Assembly (NCBI RefSeq): GCF_003473485.1
Contig: NC_053044.1
Coordinates: 37,452,091 to 37,516,090 of the forward strand
Source: Medicago truncatula
Taxonomy: Eukaryota; Streptophyta; Magnoliopsida; Fabales; Fabaceae
Length of the DNA: 64,000 nucleotides
Direction of reading: 5' to 3'
The notes beneath the pieces were generated by a model, which saw only the letters and a program-made list of their open reading frames with translations, was not told the origin of the DNA and made no database searches. The position numbers were made by a program, and so were the translations under genes. This document shows, in pieces, positions 46,933 to 59,200 of this stretch. How positions within the stretch are numbered: position 1 is the first letter of the stretch; each line of letters opens with the position of its first letter.

Positions 46933-49698
46933 TTGTCATCATTCCTTTGGCATGATCGTTTGGGTCATCCGGGAGAAAATGTTTTAAATTCTCTTAGGCA
47001 AAATAAGTTGATTGAATGTAATAACTCTAGAAAATTACATTCTCATATTTGTCATTCATGTCCTCTTGGTAAACATGTTAAATTGTCTTTCATGAATTCT
47101 CATAATAGAAGTTTGTTGCCATTTGATATTTTACATAGTGATGTATGGACCTCTCCTATTTTAAGTTCAGTTGGTCACAAATATTATGTTCTTTTCTTGG
47201 ATAATTATTCAAATTTTTTGTGGACTTTTCCAATGTCACATAAATCCCAAGTTTATCCAATTTTTGAAAAACTAAGAGCACACATCAACACACAATTTCA
47301 AAGAGAAATTAAAACAATTCAATGTGACAACGGCGGTGAATATGTCAATAGTAATTTTCAAAAAATGTGTGAAGCTAATGGAATTGTTTTTCGTTTGTCT
47401 TGTCCTTACACATCTTCTCAAAATGGTAAATCTGAACGAAAAATACGGTCCATTAACAATATTATTCGAACTTTATTAATTCACGCGTCATTACCATCTT
47501 CATTTTGGCACCATGCTTTAGAAATGGCAACATATCTCATGAATATTTTACCAAGCAAAACTATTGATTTTGAGTCACCTCTTAAAATGTTGTATCACAA
47601 AGATCCTTCTTACAATCACTTACGAGTGTTTGGTTGTTTATGTTTTCCTCTCTTTCCTTCATCAAAAATACACAAACTTCAACCTCGTTCCACAAAATGT
47701 GTGTTTCTTGCGTATCCGTCAAATCATCGAGGCTATAAATGTTTAGATTTATTGTCAAATAAAATTATTATTTGTCGTCATGTCTTATTTGATGAAAATA
47801 CTTTCCCATATGCAAAGCTGCACATTCCTCAACCTAATACATACACTTTCCTAGACAATGAGTTGTCCCCTTATATTATACAACATCTAATGGACCAAAC
47901 CCAAACTAGCCCACCTGATCCTCAACTGGCTCATCAGCCAAACCAAATCACTTCTCCTTGTCCAAACTCACCAAATATCACCTCACCTCCACAATCTAAC
48001 CCCACTAGTCCCATCCAACAAAATCTTCCTCCCATATTTCAACCAACTTTACAAGCTAACACAAAACCTATCACTAGGAGTCAACATGGGATTTTTAAAC
48101 CAAACCAAAAATATTATGGTTTGCACACCCATGTTACAAAATCCCCTCTACCTAGGAACCCTGTGTCTACACTTAAAGACCCAAATTGGAAAATGGTCAT
48201 GGATGATGAATATAATGCTCTAATTAAAAATAGGACGTGGGACCTAGTACCTCGACCACCTGATGTTAATGTTATTCGGTCCATGTGGATTTTTAGACAT
48301 AAAGAAAAATCTGACGGTACTTTTGAGAGGCATAAAGCCCGACTTGTAGGTGATGGTGCAGGTCAACAGGTTGGCATTGACTATGGAGAAACTTTTAGCC
48401 CAGTTGTAAAACCAGCTACTATTCGCACAGTTCTCAGCATTGCTACATCCAGATCTTGGCAAATTCATCAGTTGGATGTCAAGAATGCTTTTCTTCATGG
48501 TGAATTGAAAGAAACAGTGTACATGCACCAACCTTTGGGATTTAAAGATCCTGAAAACCCCCATCATGTATGCCTTCTTCGCAAATCACTCTATGGGCTT
48601 AAACAAGCTCCTCGAGCTTGGTGTAAGCGATTTGCCGACTACGTGTCATCTATTGGTTTTTCTCAAAGCAAATGTGATCACTCTCTTTTCATGTACAAGA
48701 AAAACACTCATATGGCATATATTTTACTCTAGGTTGATGATATTATTCTCGCCACGTCCTCAGATGATTTGCGACAATCTATCATCTCACTACTCAGTTC
48801 TGAATTCGCTATGAAAGATTTGGGACCCTTAAGTTACTTCTTGGGAATTGCAGTCACTCGTCACCAACAAGGGTTGTTTCTCTCACAAAAGAAGTATGCT
48901 GAAGAAATTCTTGCACGTGCTGGAATGTCCTCTTGTAAGCCGTGTCTAACCCCAGTTGATACGAAACGGAAAATGAGTGCCACAACTAGTAATCCATGTA
49001 AGGATCCATCTCTCTATCGTAGTCTGGCAGGAGCTCTTCAATATCTCACCTTCACTCGTCCTGATATCTCCTATGCAGTACAACAAATATGTCTCTTTAT
49101 GCATAATCTGATGGAAGACCACATGAATGCTCTTCGACGTATCTTGCGCTACATTCAAGGCACAAGCCAATATGGTTTGCATCTTTATCATTCATCCACT
49201 ACTTCCTTAATTTCATATACAAATGCTGATTGAGGTGGGTGCCCCGACACCAGACGGTCTACTTCTGGATACTGTGTCTTTCTTGGAGATAACCTGATAT
49301 CTTGGTCATCTAAACGGCAGCCCACCTTATCCCGATCTAGTGCCGAAGCCGAATACTGTGGAGTTGCCAATATGGTCTCTGAATCATGTTGGCTACACAA
49401 TCTTCTCCTTGAATTACAGTGTTCTATTCACAAAGCAACCATGGTTTATTGTGATAATGTCAGTGCAATTTATCTCTCTGGTAACCCGGTCCAACATCAA
49501 AGAACAAAACATATTGAGATGGATATTCATTTTGTTCGCGAAAAGGTGTCTCGTGGCCAAGTCCGAGTTCTGCACGTACCATCACGATATCAAATTGCAG
49601 ACGTTTTCACAAAAGGTCTTCCCTTGATATTATTCCAAGATTTCCGTGACAGCCTCAGCATTCGTCCACCTCCCGCTTCGACTGCGGGGGAGTATTAG
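46933..49698 (+). pseudogene. Copia polyprotein: GAG-pre-integrase, integrase, reverse transcriptase, RNase H; two stop codons
   Basis: Open from 46933 with the GAG pre-integrase zinc-binding block (WHDRLGHPG ... CHSCPLGK). Integrase follows, with its acidic residues in FDILHSDVW and IQCDNGGEY, then FRLSCPYTSSQNGKSERKIR. Reverse transcriptase follows (WKMVMDDEYNALIKNRTWDL, HQLDVKNAFLHGELKETVYM, SLYGLKQAPRAW). The polymerase YVDD box is broken: TAG replaces the Tyr codon at 48730-48732 (ILL-stop-VDDIILATSS). RNase H is present ([62 protein letters not shown]), with TGA replacing Trp in NAD[18 protein letters not shown] at 49231-49233. Gag and protease are absent. The frame is otherwise intact through to 49698, so the element decayed recently. 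Confidence 0.93.
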
Positions 49699-49840
49699 AA
49701 TCAATTATGTTTATTGTATATTCATTAGGCATTACTATTAGAATCAATTATGTTTATTGTATATTGATTAAGCATTCATTAGTTTCTATATCAGAATCAG
49801 AAACAATTGTATATCTATCACAATTCTCATCAATAATAAT
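49693..49840 (+). repeat. 3' LTR of the copia element
   Basis: Begins directly after the polypurine tract. The first block is repeated at about 49738, inside the LTR. It ends near CTATCACAATTCTCATCAAT. Confidence 0.8.
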
Positions 49841-50178
49841 CAGGGGTATGCCTAATGAATATACAATAAACATAATTGATTCTAATACATATGATAATAA
49901 ATCGGATAATATTATATTATCATATTTTCCTATACGACATGATATATATATTATGTTTAAATAATAAATTAGTATCTCTCCAAAAAAAAAAAATTAGTCA
50001 TATGAAACACTACCATATATATATTTTCTTCCTGCTTTCAAAAAAATAAATAAACAAATATATATGTATATATGTATATTCTTAAATTACAAATAATACT
50101 AAAATAACTAAATAAACAATTTAATTTTTTTAATATTAGTAAATAAACAATTGTATTACATATGTTAGATAAACTAAA

Positions 50179-51557
50179 GGCTTAATTGATCTGCCGGTCC
50201 CTTAACTTATTTCTTTTATTCAATTTGGTCCCATAAATCTTAACTGTCGCAAACACATCCCTTAACTCACCTTTTGTTAATCAATGTGATCCCCTCAAAA
50301 AGGAGATCGTTGGATAAGGGAAATCTACCAGATCTTATGGTGTATCACACCCACCTGATTGACTTACTTTCTTCATCTTCTTCATTCTTCATCATCTTCA
50401 TTCAACCTTCATCAATCATCATAAAATAAAATAAAAAATCATTCTTCTGCGCTTCAAAACACCTGACACTTTTTTTTCTTCATATTCACAGTCAAATTCC
50501 AAAACGCACAACATCGCAATATATAACTTAGAGCTCAACTTTTGGGATGATTTTTCAATACCCATCAAAAGAATCGTGATTTCTCAAAACCGGATACCTA
50601 AATTCAAACCCAGAAAACCAAAATAAGAAATCTAAATCCAAATTGGAATGAATCTGAAAAGGAAAAAAAATGAATCGCAACAGAAAATGGATTTGATATG
50701 AAGGGATCCAGGAATGAAGAAGACGAAGGTGAACAAAACTTAGAGTTTAGATTTCTTAATTAAATTGAAAATATGGGTTTGATTTTCAAGAATTTGTTTA
50801 TAAGAAAGAAGGAAGAAATTCATCATATCTGCGAATGCGTTACTGCTAGTTGGGGTTTTTGAGATCGCCGTCGACGCCGACGAAGATAGCCATGGGTCAC
50901 TCATTTGAAACTCTCACCCCAAGACCTATGGTCCTGGTTCTCGCAATTGCGGTGTGTGTGGAAACTCTCATGGATTGATTAAAAACATCCAAGCTGCAAA
51001 ACGATGCCAGGATGATTTTAGTTATTGAAGAACTTATAATTTTGTTCAGGCAATTATCAAACCTAAGTTGTTAGACTAAAAACATATTTAGTTCCTACTT
51101 GGTTGTGGAGTTATTTTTTTTCTCTTTATCCATCACTATAATTATAAATTGATTATATGATTTTTGATGGAGTTGAAATGATGAGTTTTTTAAAGAGAAA
51201 AAGTGGATGGATTTTTCTAAGTTTTGATTGAGTTTTTGTATGAAGATGATATAGAACAAATGAAGAGCAGAAAAATTTGTGCAGTGATTTATTAAAAAAA
51301 AAAAAAGGAGTGTTATTTTATTTTACGAAGATGATGAAGGTTGAATGAAGATGATGAAGATGAAGAAAGTAAATCAATCAGGTGTTGGTGATACACCATA
51401 AGATCTGGTAGACTTCCCTAATTGAACGATCTCCTTTTTGAGGGGATCACATTGATTAACGAAAGATGAGTTAAAGGATGTGTTTGCGACATTTATGACT
51501 TATGGGACCAAATTGAATAAAAGAAATAACTTAAGGGACCGACAAATCAATTAAGCC
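50179..51557. mobile_element. Long-TIR Mutator-like element, 1379 bp
   Basis: GGCTTAATTGATCTGCCGGT at the left pairs with ACCGACAAATCAATTAAGCC at the right. Inverted similarity extends about 230 bp inward (for example AGATCTTATGGTGTATCACA against its inverse near 51400). A perfect 9-bp TSD TAAACTAAA lies at 50170-50178 and 51558-51566. The interior contains ATGAAGATGATGAAG-type repeats and no transposase. Confidence 0.88.
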
Positions 51558-51749
51558 TAAACTAAATAAAGATACCACATATGTGTTATCTTAAATGAAA
51601 TTTTTCTATGACATAATTGATAAGACTTTAAAATTTCATTAGTACAATAATTCAACTATTTATAATTTATTAAATTAATAAAAGAATAAATATTTTTTAT
51701 TTTGAAAAATATATTTATTCTTTATTAATTTATCTATGTTGTCGAATTA

Positions 51750-52610
51750 AAGATGTAATTGTCAAACCATAAACTGTGACAATGTCTGAACAAAGTTAGT
51801 TGTACAAATTGTGAGTCGTTGGATAAATAAAGCTCATGCTTCTTTTTTATTTATATTCACATATCTTGTAGCATTTGATGGCTCAATTTTAAATATCACC
51901 GAGTCCATCTAACTACATGTTTGGATTGTCGATGAGTTTGACAAAATCACGATGCATCGTTATAATTTTGAATAAACTACATTTTAAAACTTCAACAAAA
52001 TCATGGTGTCACCAAACTCACTATCAATCCACACATTCACTGAGAAGCAATAACGAGTTAAGAAAAGCTAGAATCTATGGATAATTTATTTTCACCAGAT
52101 ATCTGCATTTTAGAACATACCTGCTTCGCAACATAGTCCATGACCTGAGCTGCAGTGATGTTGCTTCCTGGCTTTCTTACCACAAAAGCCATTGGAATTT
52201 GCCGTACATCTTCATCAGGATACCTGGTCCCCAAAAGATTAGTCGTAGATTTAATGAACCTTCTTAATATTAGACAGGCATGTACTATGCTAAATAACAA
52301 TATACATTAAATAACAATTTAACACAAAAGATAACAAATGAATTGAAAACAACTTCTGATTTGCTTTTGAACACACACATACTGAGACGAATGATTGATT
52401 AAAGCAGTAGATACATACGGGACTACTGCAGCATCAGCAATTTCAGGATTGGTATGAAGTATGTGCTCTAATTCAGCTGGGGGAACCTGAAAAAAAGCAA
52501 GGAAATGTAAATATAGAAAATGATATCTTCAAAAATATTTGTCCCTTCACAATGCATCGCCTGATAAGCTTTGTATTAGATCAATTCCTTTAGTCTATCG
52601 TAACAGTGTG
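51750..52610 (-). pseudogene. Inverted fragment of the acyl-CoA synthetase gene (exon 3 end to intron 5)
   Basis: Read on the minus strand, this follows 59330-60175 of the gene at 53240-60336 exon by exon: the end of exon 3, exon 4 ([20 protein letters not shown]), exon 5 ([28 protein letters not shown]) and intron 5. The exon 3 remnant has AAA changed to TAA (ELI-stop-YKAYQ) and its donor is GC instead of GT. No start, AMP-binding core or final exon is present. It is a relic of a duplication in inverse orientation. Confidence 0.9.
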
Positions 52611-53239
52611 ATTCTTGATGAGTATTGATTTCCAAACCTTTCTTGCACTGATACAACAATGTTCTTAAAAAAAGTTCCATATTAATAGACTAAACAAGTA
52701 AACAAATGGAATATCAATTAATTAATTGGCACAAACTTTTCTAGAAATGATACAGAATAAATTAAATACTAATAAGTAAACAACTTACTTTCCTTCAAAA
52801 AAAAAAGTAAACAACTTACTTGTATATAAAATATTAAAATTGAAATTATCAGAGAAAGTCTTGGCCACAACAAATATCAACAATGATGTTTGTAGATCAA
52901 CGGCTGCTATGAGGATAGAGGAGGTTTTGAGACTATTGATTCTGAAAACTGCTTTCGCGGGGCTGTGGCATTAAGTTTATTTTAATAATTTATTTACTTT
53001 CAAATTTTAAATATAATTGAGAATCAGTGGATTGGATACAATGATTCTTTAATTTAACACATGTTCGTCACATTATATAGCAGCACTGATTTTAAATAGG
53101 CAATGACACGTGATAGATTTTGATTGGGGACAAAGGCATGTGCTTTGACGCCAAGGCACTGCAGTGCCCATGTTCTATAAGGTATCTTGAACAGAAACTG
53201 AAAATGCCTGTATTATATGTCTGAACTCATTCAAGTTCA
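52611..53239. promoter_or_regulatory. Upstream region of the acyl-CoA synthetase gene
   Basis: The last 80 bp (TATCTTGAACAGAAA ... GAACTCATTCAAGTTCA) are shared with the same position before the second gene copy at 63040, so the duplicated unit included at least the proximal leader. No transcription start or named element is claimed. Confidence 0.45.
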
Positions 53240-56200
53240 ATGGCCAATACTAACCCCACTCTAACACAGTCACACTCCAATAACACCATCGATCTAAACA
53301 CCGGTTACTGTTCTCTTTCTAGAACCTTCCATAGCCTCCGTCCAATCGCCCCTCTTCCTCCACCCTCCCAACCTCTCTCCCTCACCGAATATGCACTCTC
53401 TCTCCTCTCCACCACCACTGCCGTGTCCAACAACACCACCGCCCTCATCGACGCCACCACCGACCACCATCTCACTTACCCAACCTTCCTCCGCCAAATC
53501 AAATCCCTCTCTTCATTCCTCCAATCACACACTACTCTATCCAAAGGCCACGTCGCTCTCATCCTCATCCCTTCTTCCATACATGTCCCCGTACTCTATT
53601 TCTCCCTCCTCTCCCTCGGCGTCACCATCGCTCCTGCCAATCCACTCTCTTCACCTTCAGAGTTATCTCATCTCGTTCATCTCATCAATCCCGTCATCGC
53701 ATTCTCCACCTCCTCAACTGCAACAAAAATCCCTAAACTACCCCTCGGCACAGTCATCTTTGATTCTCCTTCTTTTCTTTCCGTGCTCAATTCCACCATT
53801 GATACTGATACCGAACTTCGCCCTGTTGAAACAAGTCAATCAGACACAGCAGCTATCCTCTTCTCATCCGGAACAACCGGACGAGTCAAAGGAGTATTAT
53901 TAACTCATCGTAACTTCATCGCTTTAATTGGAGGATTTTGTTTCCTAAGGCACGGGATTGAAGATCATGAACCGCATCGGGTGTCGTTTTTTCCGCTTCC
54001 GCTTTTTCATGTAATTGGATTTTTTATGATGGTGAGAACTATGGCTATGGGGGAGACGTTGGTGTTGATGCAGAGGTTTGACTTTGGAGGGATGTTGAAG
54101 GCGGTTGAGAAGTATAGGATTACACATATGCCAGTTTCGCCGCCGTTGATTACGGCCTTTACTAAGTCGGAGTTGGTGAAGAAATACGATGTTAGTTCGA
54201 TTCGATCGTTAGGATGCGGTGGTGCGCCGCTAGCAAAGGAGGTTGCGGAGAGTTTCAAAGCTAAATTCCCCAATATGGAAATTGTGCAGGTTACAATTAC
54301 CTCTTTATCTTATCATTACTGTTATTGTTGTTATTCTTAGAAAATGAGATATGCATGCATAATTTCAGTATAATAAAATAAAGGTTAAAGTACACTTTCC
54401 CCCCTTAAAATTAATTTTTAAATTAAATAAATTAAAAAATTAGAAGAAAAAAAAAATCCAAAACTCTTTTTCATGTTCATATCTATCTTCATCTCTTCCA
54501 ATCTAACCCAAACAAACAAAAATTACTGATACTAGTGGTTCTACTATTTTAATTTAGGTTGTTAATTTTTTGGATTTTGAATTGAGTCGGTTGGTAATTT
54601 TTGTTTGTTTGGGTTGGATTGGAAGAGATGAAGATAGACTTGAACATGAAGAAGAGTTTTGGGTTTTTTTTCTTCTGATTTTTTAATTCTTTTTTAAATT
54701 TATTTAATTTAAAAATTGATTTTTTGGTTTTTAAATATTTTAATTAATTAATTACACACGTGGCCTGTCACGTAGGCGTTGAATAAATCAAAATTGACCA
54801 AAAGGACCAAAGATGCAAATGAGCTAAATTTTAGGGGACCAAAATTGTAGTGTTTGTACCTAGGGGGTCAAAATTGCAAGTTTTTGAAAGTTAAGGGGAA
54901 AAATGTACTTTACCCTAAAATCAATGAAAATCAATTTTAATAGTAATAGTTTTCTTTCTTGACGGTGTTGTCTGTTGTCAACTTGTCATTGGATATAGTA
55001 ACGTTTTGGTCAAATACATCTAAAGGTCCTTTAAGTTTTTCGTTTTTTTCAAAGTGGTCCTTTAAGTTTTCAAAAGTCCCAAACAAGTCATTTTAGAGGA
55101 TGATGATGATGATTCAGATGATAGCAACAAAAAGCATTATCCACCATTTGACATGCCTAAAAATATGGCTGATTTTAAGTGGGTGTTAGGAGTCAGATTT
55201 GGTACCAACAGTGAGTTCAAGTAAGCAATTATCAACTATGCTATCTACAATGCGAGACTAAAAGGACTTGTTTGAGACTTTTGAAACTTAAGGACCACTT
55301 TAGAAAAAACGAAAAACTTAAAGGACCTTAGATGTATTTGACCTAACGTTTTTCACAAACAATAAAGAATCTTGTACTAGTATTGACTTTCAACGTGGCT
55401 CATATCATGCCTTAATTTAAGTTTGGCTTAAGTGCAGTTTTACCCCTACTATTTTGATTGAATTTGGATTTTGCTCCCCCCCTATTTTAAAACTCGGAAT
55501 TTTACCACCCTGTTTCATGTTTTTCAGGATTTTGCCCCCTCCCCCTGCTTTATCCACATAATTAATTATTTATATTAATTTTTTTAATGAAAAAATAAAA
55601 ATAAAACCAGAAAAATACTAAAAAAAATGAATAAAAAATACTAGAAAAAAAAATGCATAAAACTAGTATGATCTCTAAAAATAAAATAAAAAACTAGTAT
55701 GAAAATAGCAAATATTTAGAGGTGCAACTACTTTTTTCATGTATTTTTAATTGAATTTTCGTTGTTTTTCTATTTTTTTGTTTTTTTATCTTTGCCTTCT
55801 CTTGTTTTTTTTTTTGACCGAATTAATATTTTCTAATCGTTTCTTTATTTTTCTAATATTTTTTGGTTCTTTATTTTAAAATAGAGGGCAAAATCCTGAA
55901 AAACGTAAAACAGAGGGGGTAAAATTCCGAGTTTTAAAATTAGGGGGGCAAAATCCAGATTCAATCAAAATAGAGGAGGTAAAATTTCGAGTTTTAAAAT
56001 AGAGGAGGCAAAATCCAAATTCAATCAAAATAGGGGGATAAAACTGCATTTAAGCCTTTAAGTTTCATTTGGGAAGGATAAACGTCTTGAGTTTTTCTTT
56101 TTAATTTTTTGGACGAAAAGTCTTGAGTTTTTATTATCATCACTATTTTTCAATAATGACTTAGAAGTATTATCACTAGGTTGAAAATAAACTTTGTATA

Positions 56201-59200
56201 ATCAATGATGAGTTACGTATAAAATGAACATGTGAAAATATTGGTTTAAAATGGACCAGTTTTTTGTACCATTGAATCATATGAACCCACCAAACTTTAT
56301 TATGGTCATTAAACATTAAATTTCACACATATAACCTATCACTCTCATTTACTCTCTCTATTCCTTATCTTCCAGATTTCCAGAGAGGCAGCAGTAAAGC
56401 CTCATGAGTTTATTATTTTAATTATTTTAGAGTTGATGGGTTCGAATATCACGATTTTAAAAGTCTAACGTTAATTAATCAAATAGTAATAAACAAGATT
56501 AGATAAAATAATTATAAAAAAAAACTCATAGACCGTGAAATTTTAATTACCCTCTCAATACTCACAACACAAGTGACAAACTCAAGGTTGTGCTACCATA
56601 GAGGGTTATATCTCTGTTTTCTATGGCTTTGTGTTATCATTTTGGCACATGCTTGGTAATATGGTAAGCTTTTTTTGAGTTTTGAATTTTCTCACTCTAA
56701 AAGAAAAAGATGAAACTTGCTTTAGCCTTGCAAATGGCGTTTCTATAATATAGAGAAGTAGTGGCAGGGATTGGGAGCTTGGGTCAGCCATCTGCAGTAG
56801 AAAATTAGAATATGATATGATTTTGGGTTTTTTGGGAGTTGAGAATGTGAATGGAGCGAGCTCTTTGTAGTTCTTACAATTTGATGATCAGTATTTAGCA
56901 TTGAAACACTTTGAAAGAGAAAGAGAAAGCTTGCAATGATAGAGAGATGAAGTTGATGGATTGTATTTGATGCAGATTTAATCTAATGGTTGAAAAAAAA
57001 TTAGTCCATATTAGACCAAAGAGCAATGATATTTGTACATCCATTCCATGACAACTTTAGTGACAACTTTGTTTTTCTCTCTTCTTATTGGTCAAAAACA
57101 ATAGAGAGAGAAAAAGGAAGAGAGAGGATAAGACCATCATGTAAGTATGAGAAAGAAAGTTGGACAAAAGTTGTCACAAATTGATTGTACAAATATCATT
57201 TCTCTAGACCAAATCCCCAAAGATCCAAGCTAAATGGCACCTCAATGATGATTGACTGGATTCTCCCGATGATAAGTGAATGGAAGATTTTGATTAGACT
57301 ACTTTGCCTCATGTGAAAAAATCAAAAGGAGGGGATCCTGTTCTCTTGGTTTAACGTAACTAATATAATAAGGATGCCATGAGTTTAATTCATCCAATAA
57401 CAATTACTACCTCCGTCCTTAAATTTAGGAGCATTTTGCCAAAATTACAGAGATTAAAAAAGTTGGTTGTAGTATTAAATTTGTATATAATTATTATTGT
57501 TTTTACAATTTTATCCTTAAGAGATAGAGTTAATTTATGTTTTCAACATAATATTTATTGTTGATTGAAGAAAAAGATGCAAAATAAATAAGGGTATGTT
57601 AGTAAAGAAATAATTGATGTACTTGAAAATACCAAAGGAGTCTTATAAAAAGAGACAATTTTTTTTTAAAAGAGTCTTATAAATAGGGACGGAGGTACTA
57701 CTTAATACTACAATTTCAAAAAATCACAATGGATTATTTATACTTTATTGTCCACTAAATTGCATCGTACCACTGAGTCATAATTCAATTGTTAAATGCT
57801 AAAGTCGTTAGGTTGAATATTCAGAGTGTCGTAGATTAGAACTTACTCCCTCCGGTCTCAAATGTAGGGTAAAAAACAAAAAAAAATTGTAGTCTCAAAT
57901 GTAAGAAAAAGTATAGTAAAAATAACCTAATAAATGTTACTATTCCAATTTTACCCCATCTCCATGAGTTCAAGAGTCACTTTCATTAATTATTACTAAA
58001 ACATGACAAGGGCAAAATTGAAAAGTTGTACTTTTTTAACATGACTTCAATGTAATCAATTCATTTTCTTAAGTGGTGTGTTTTTTTTTTCCCAACATTT
58101 GAGACCGGAGGGAGTAAAATCTTTCATTTATGTGAGTTTGAGTGGTATTTACCACTCCTCCGGTATATAATACTCCATCCGTCCTAAAATATAAGCAAAA
58201 AAATCTCATTTTCTTTGTCTCAAAATATAAGCAAAAAAAACCATTTTTTATGCTATTTTTATGTTTTTTCAAACAAATCATCTTTTCCAATGAGAATTTG
58301 TTCTCCTTTTTATTTTCTCTATAATTTTTAACCAATGAGAATTATTTTTACATCTTTCCATAAAACTTATTTCAAGGAGAACACAAAAAATTATACCTCA
58401 AATCACTAAGTATTAGTTTTCTTAATAAGTGTGAATTAGTGTTTTTTGCTTATAAATTAGGACGAAGGGAGTAAAGTTGAATAAAGATTCATTTCAATCT
58501 GGTATAATTTTCTTGCAAACCAACTCATTCTCCGATAACCATATGTCCTAGCTCAATCAAATATATTCTTTTATTTGTTTGTTTTTTTATTGATGTATTG
58601 TTTACTTATAGGGATATGGTCTGACTGAAAGTGGAGGAGCGGTAGCAAGAATGATAGGTTATGATGAAGCTAAGCGCCACGGTTCTGTGGGTCGACTAGC
58701 AGAAAATATGGAAGCCAAGATAGTTGACCCTGTTACTGTTGAGGCATTATCTCCTGGTTATAAAGGGGAGCTTTGGTTGCGAGGACCAACAATCATGAAA
58801 GGTGATTAATAAACTTCTCCATATTTATGGGAACCATTGCATTTGCATAATGTTAGGCAGTGAAAATGTGCACTAAAACCAAAGATTTGCTATGTTCATG
58901 AAGTTGTAAAATGGAATTATAGATAGAGTTGTGAAAGTTGCAAGTAAGCTGACAACGAGTTAAATAATGATAATATTAGTGGACAGATTCATGTATTCAA
59001 TGAATAAGTCTATCACTTTAGTTCATTAATTAGAGTTCATCTCTGTTCACTCCTTGTCACCCATCTATTACATACGATTGCTAACAAGATATACCAATTT
59101 TTTTGTTAAGCTGTATATACAACTTCCAAGTTGAGTGATGTTTTTGACCAAATGTAGTTCATATAGCTTGAGATATATAATTGTGTCTGTTTATTATGGT

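Larger units (their letters stand above)
46798..49887 (+). mobile_element. Ty1/copia retrotransposon, defective, with inverted LTR fragment at its 3' end
   Basis: A 5-bp direct repeat CATAT (46793-46797 and 49888-49892) flanks the insertion. The left LTR starts TATTAGAATCAATTATGTTT at 46798 and runs to about 46910. The internal region lacks the primer site, gag and protease. After the coding part and a polypurine tract (GCGGGGGAG) the 3' LTR starts at 49693 with the same sequence and runs to about 49840. The last 40 bp (49848-49887) are an exact inverted copy of the first 40 bp of the 3' LTR. Both LTRs begin TATTAG rather than the usual TG. Confidence 0.85.

Noticed and set aside
53294-53903. 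Long frames on other strands or frames over exon 1 of the synthetase
   Set aside because: They are shadows of the C-rich exon; the conserved protein is in the frame starting at 53240.
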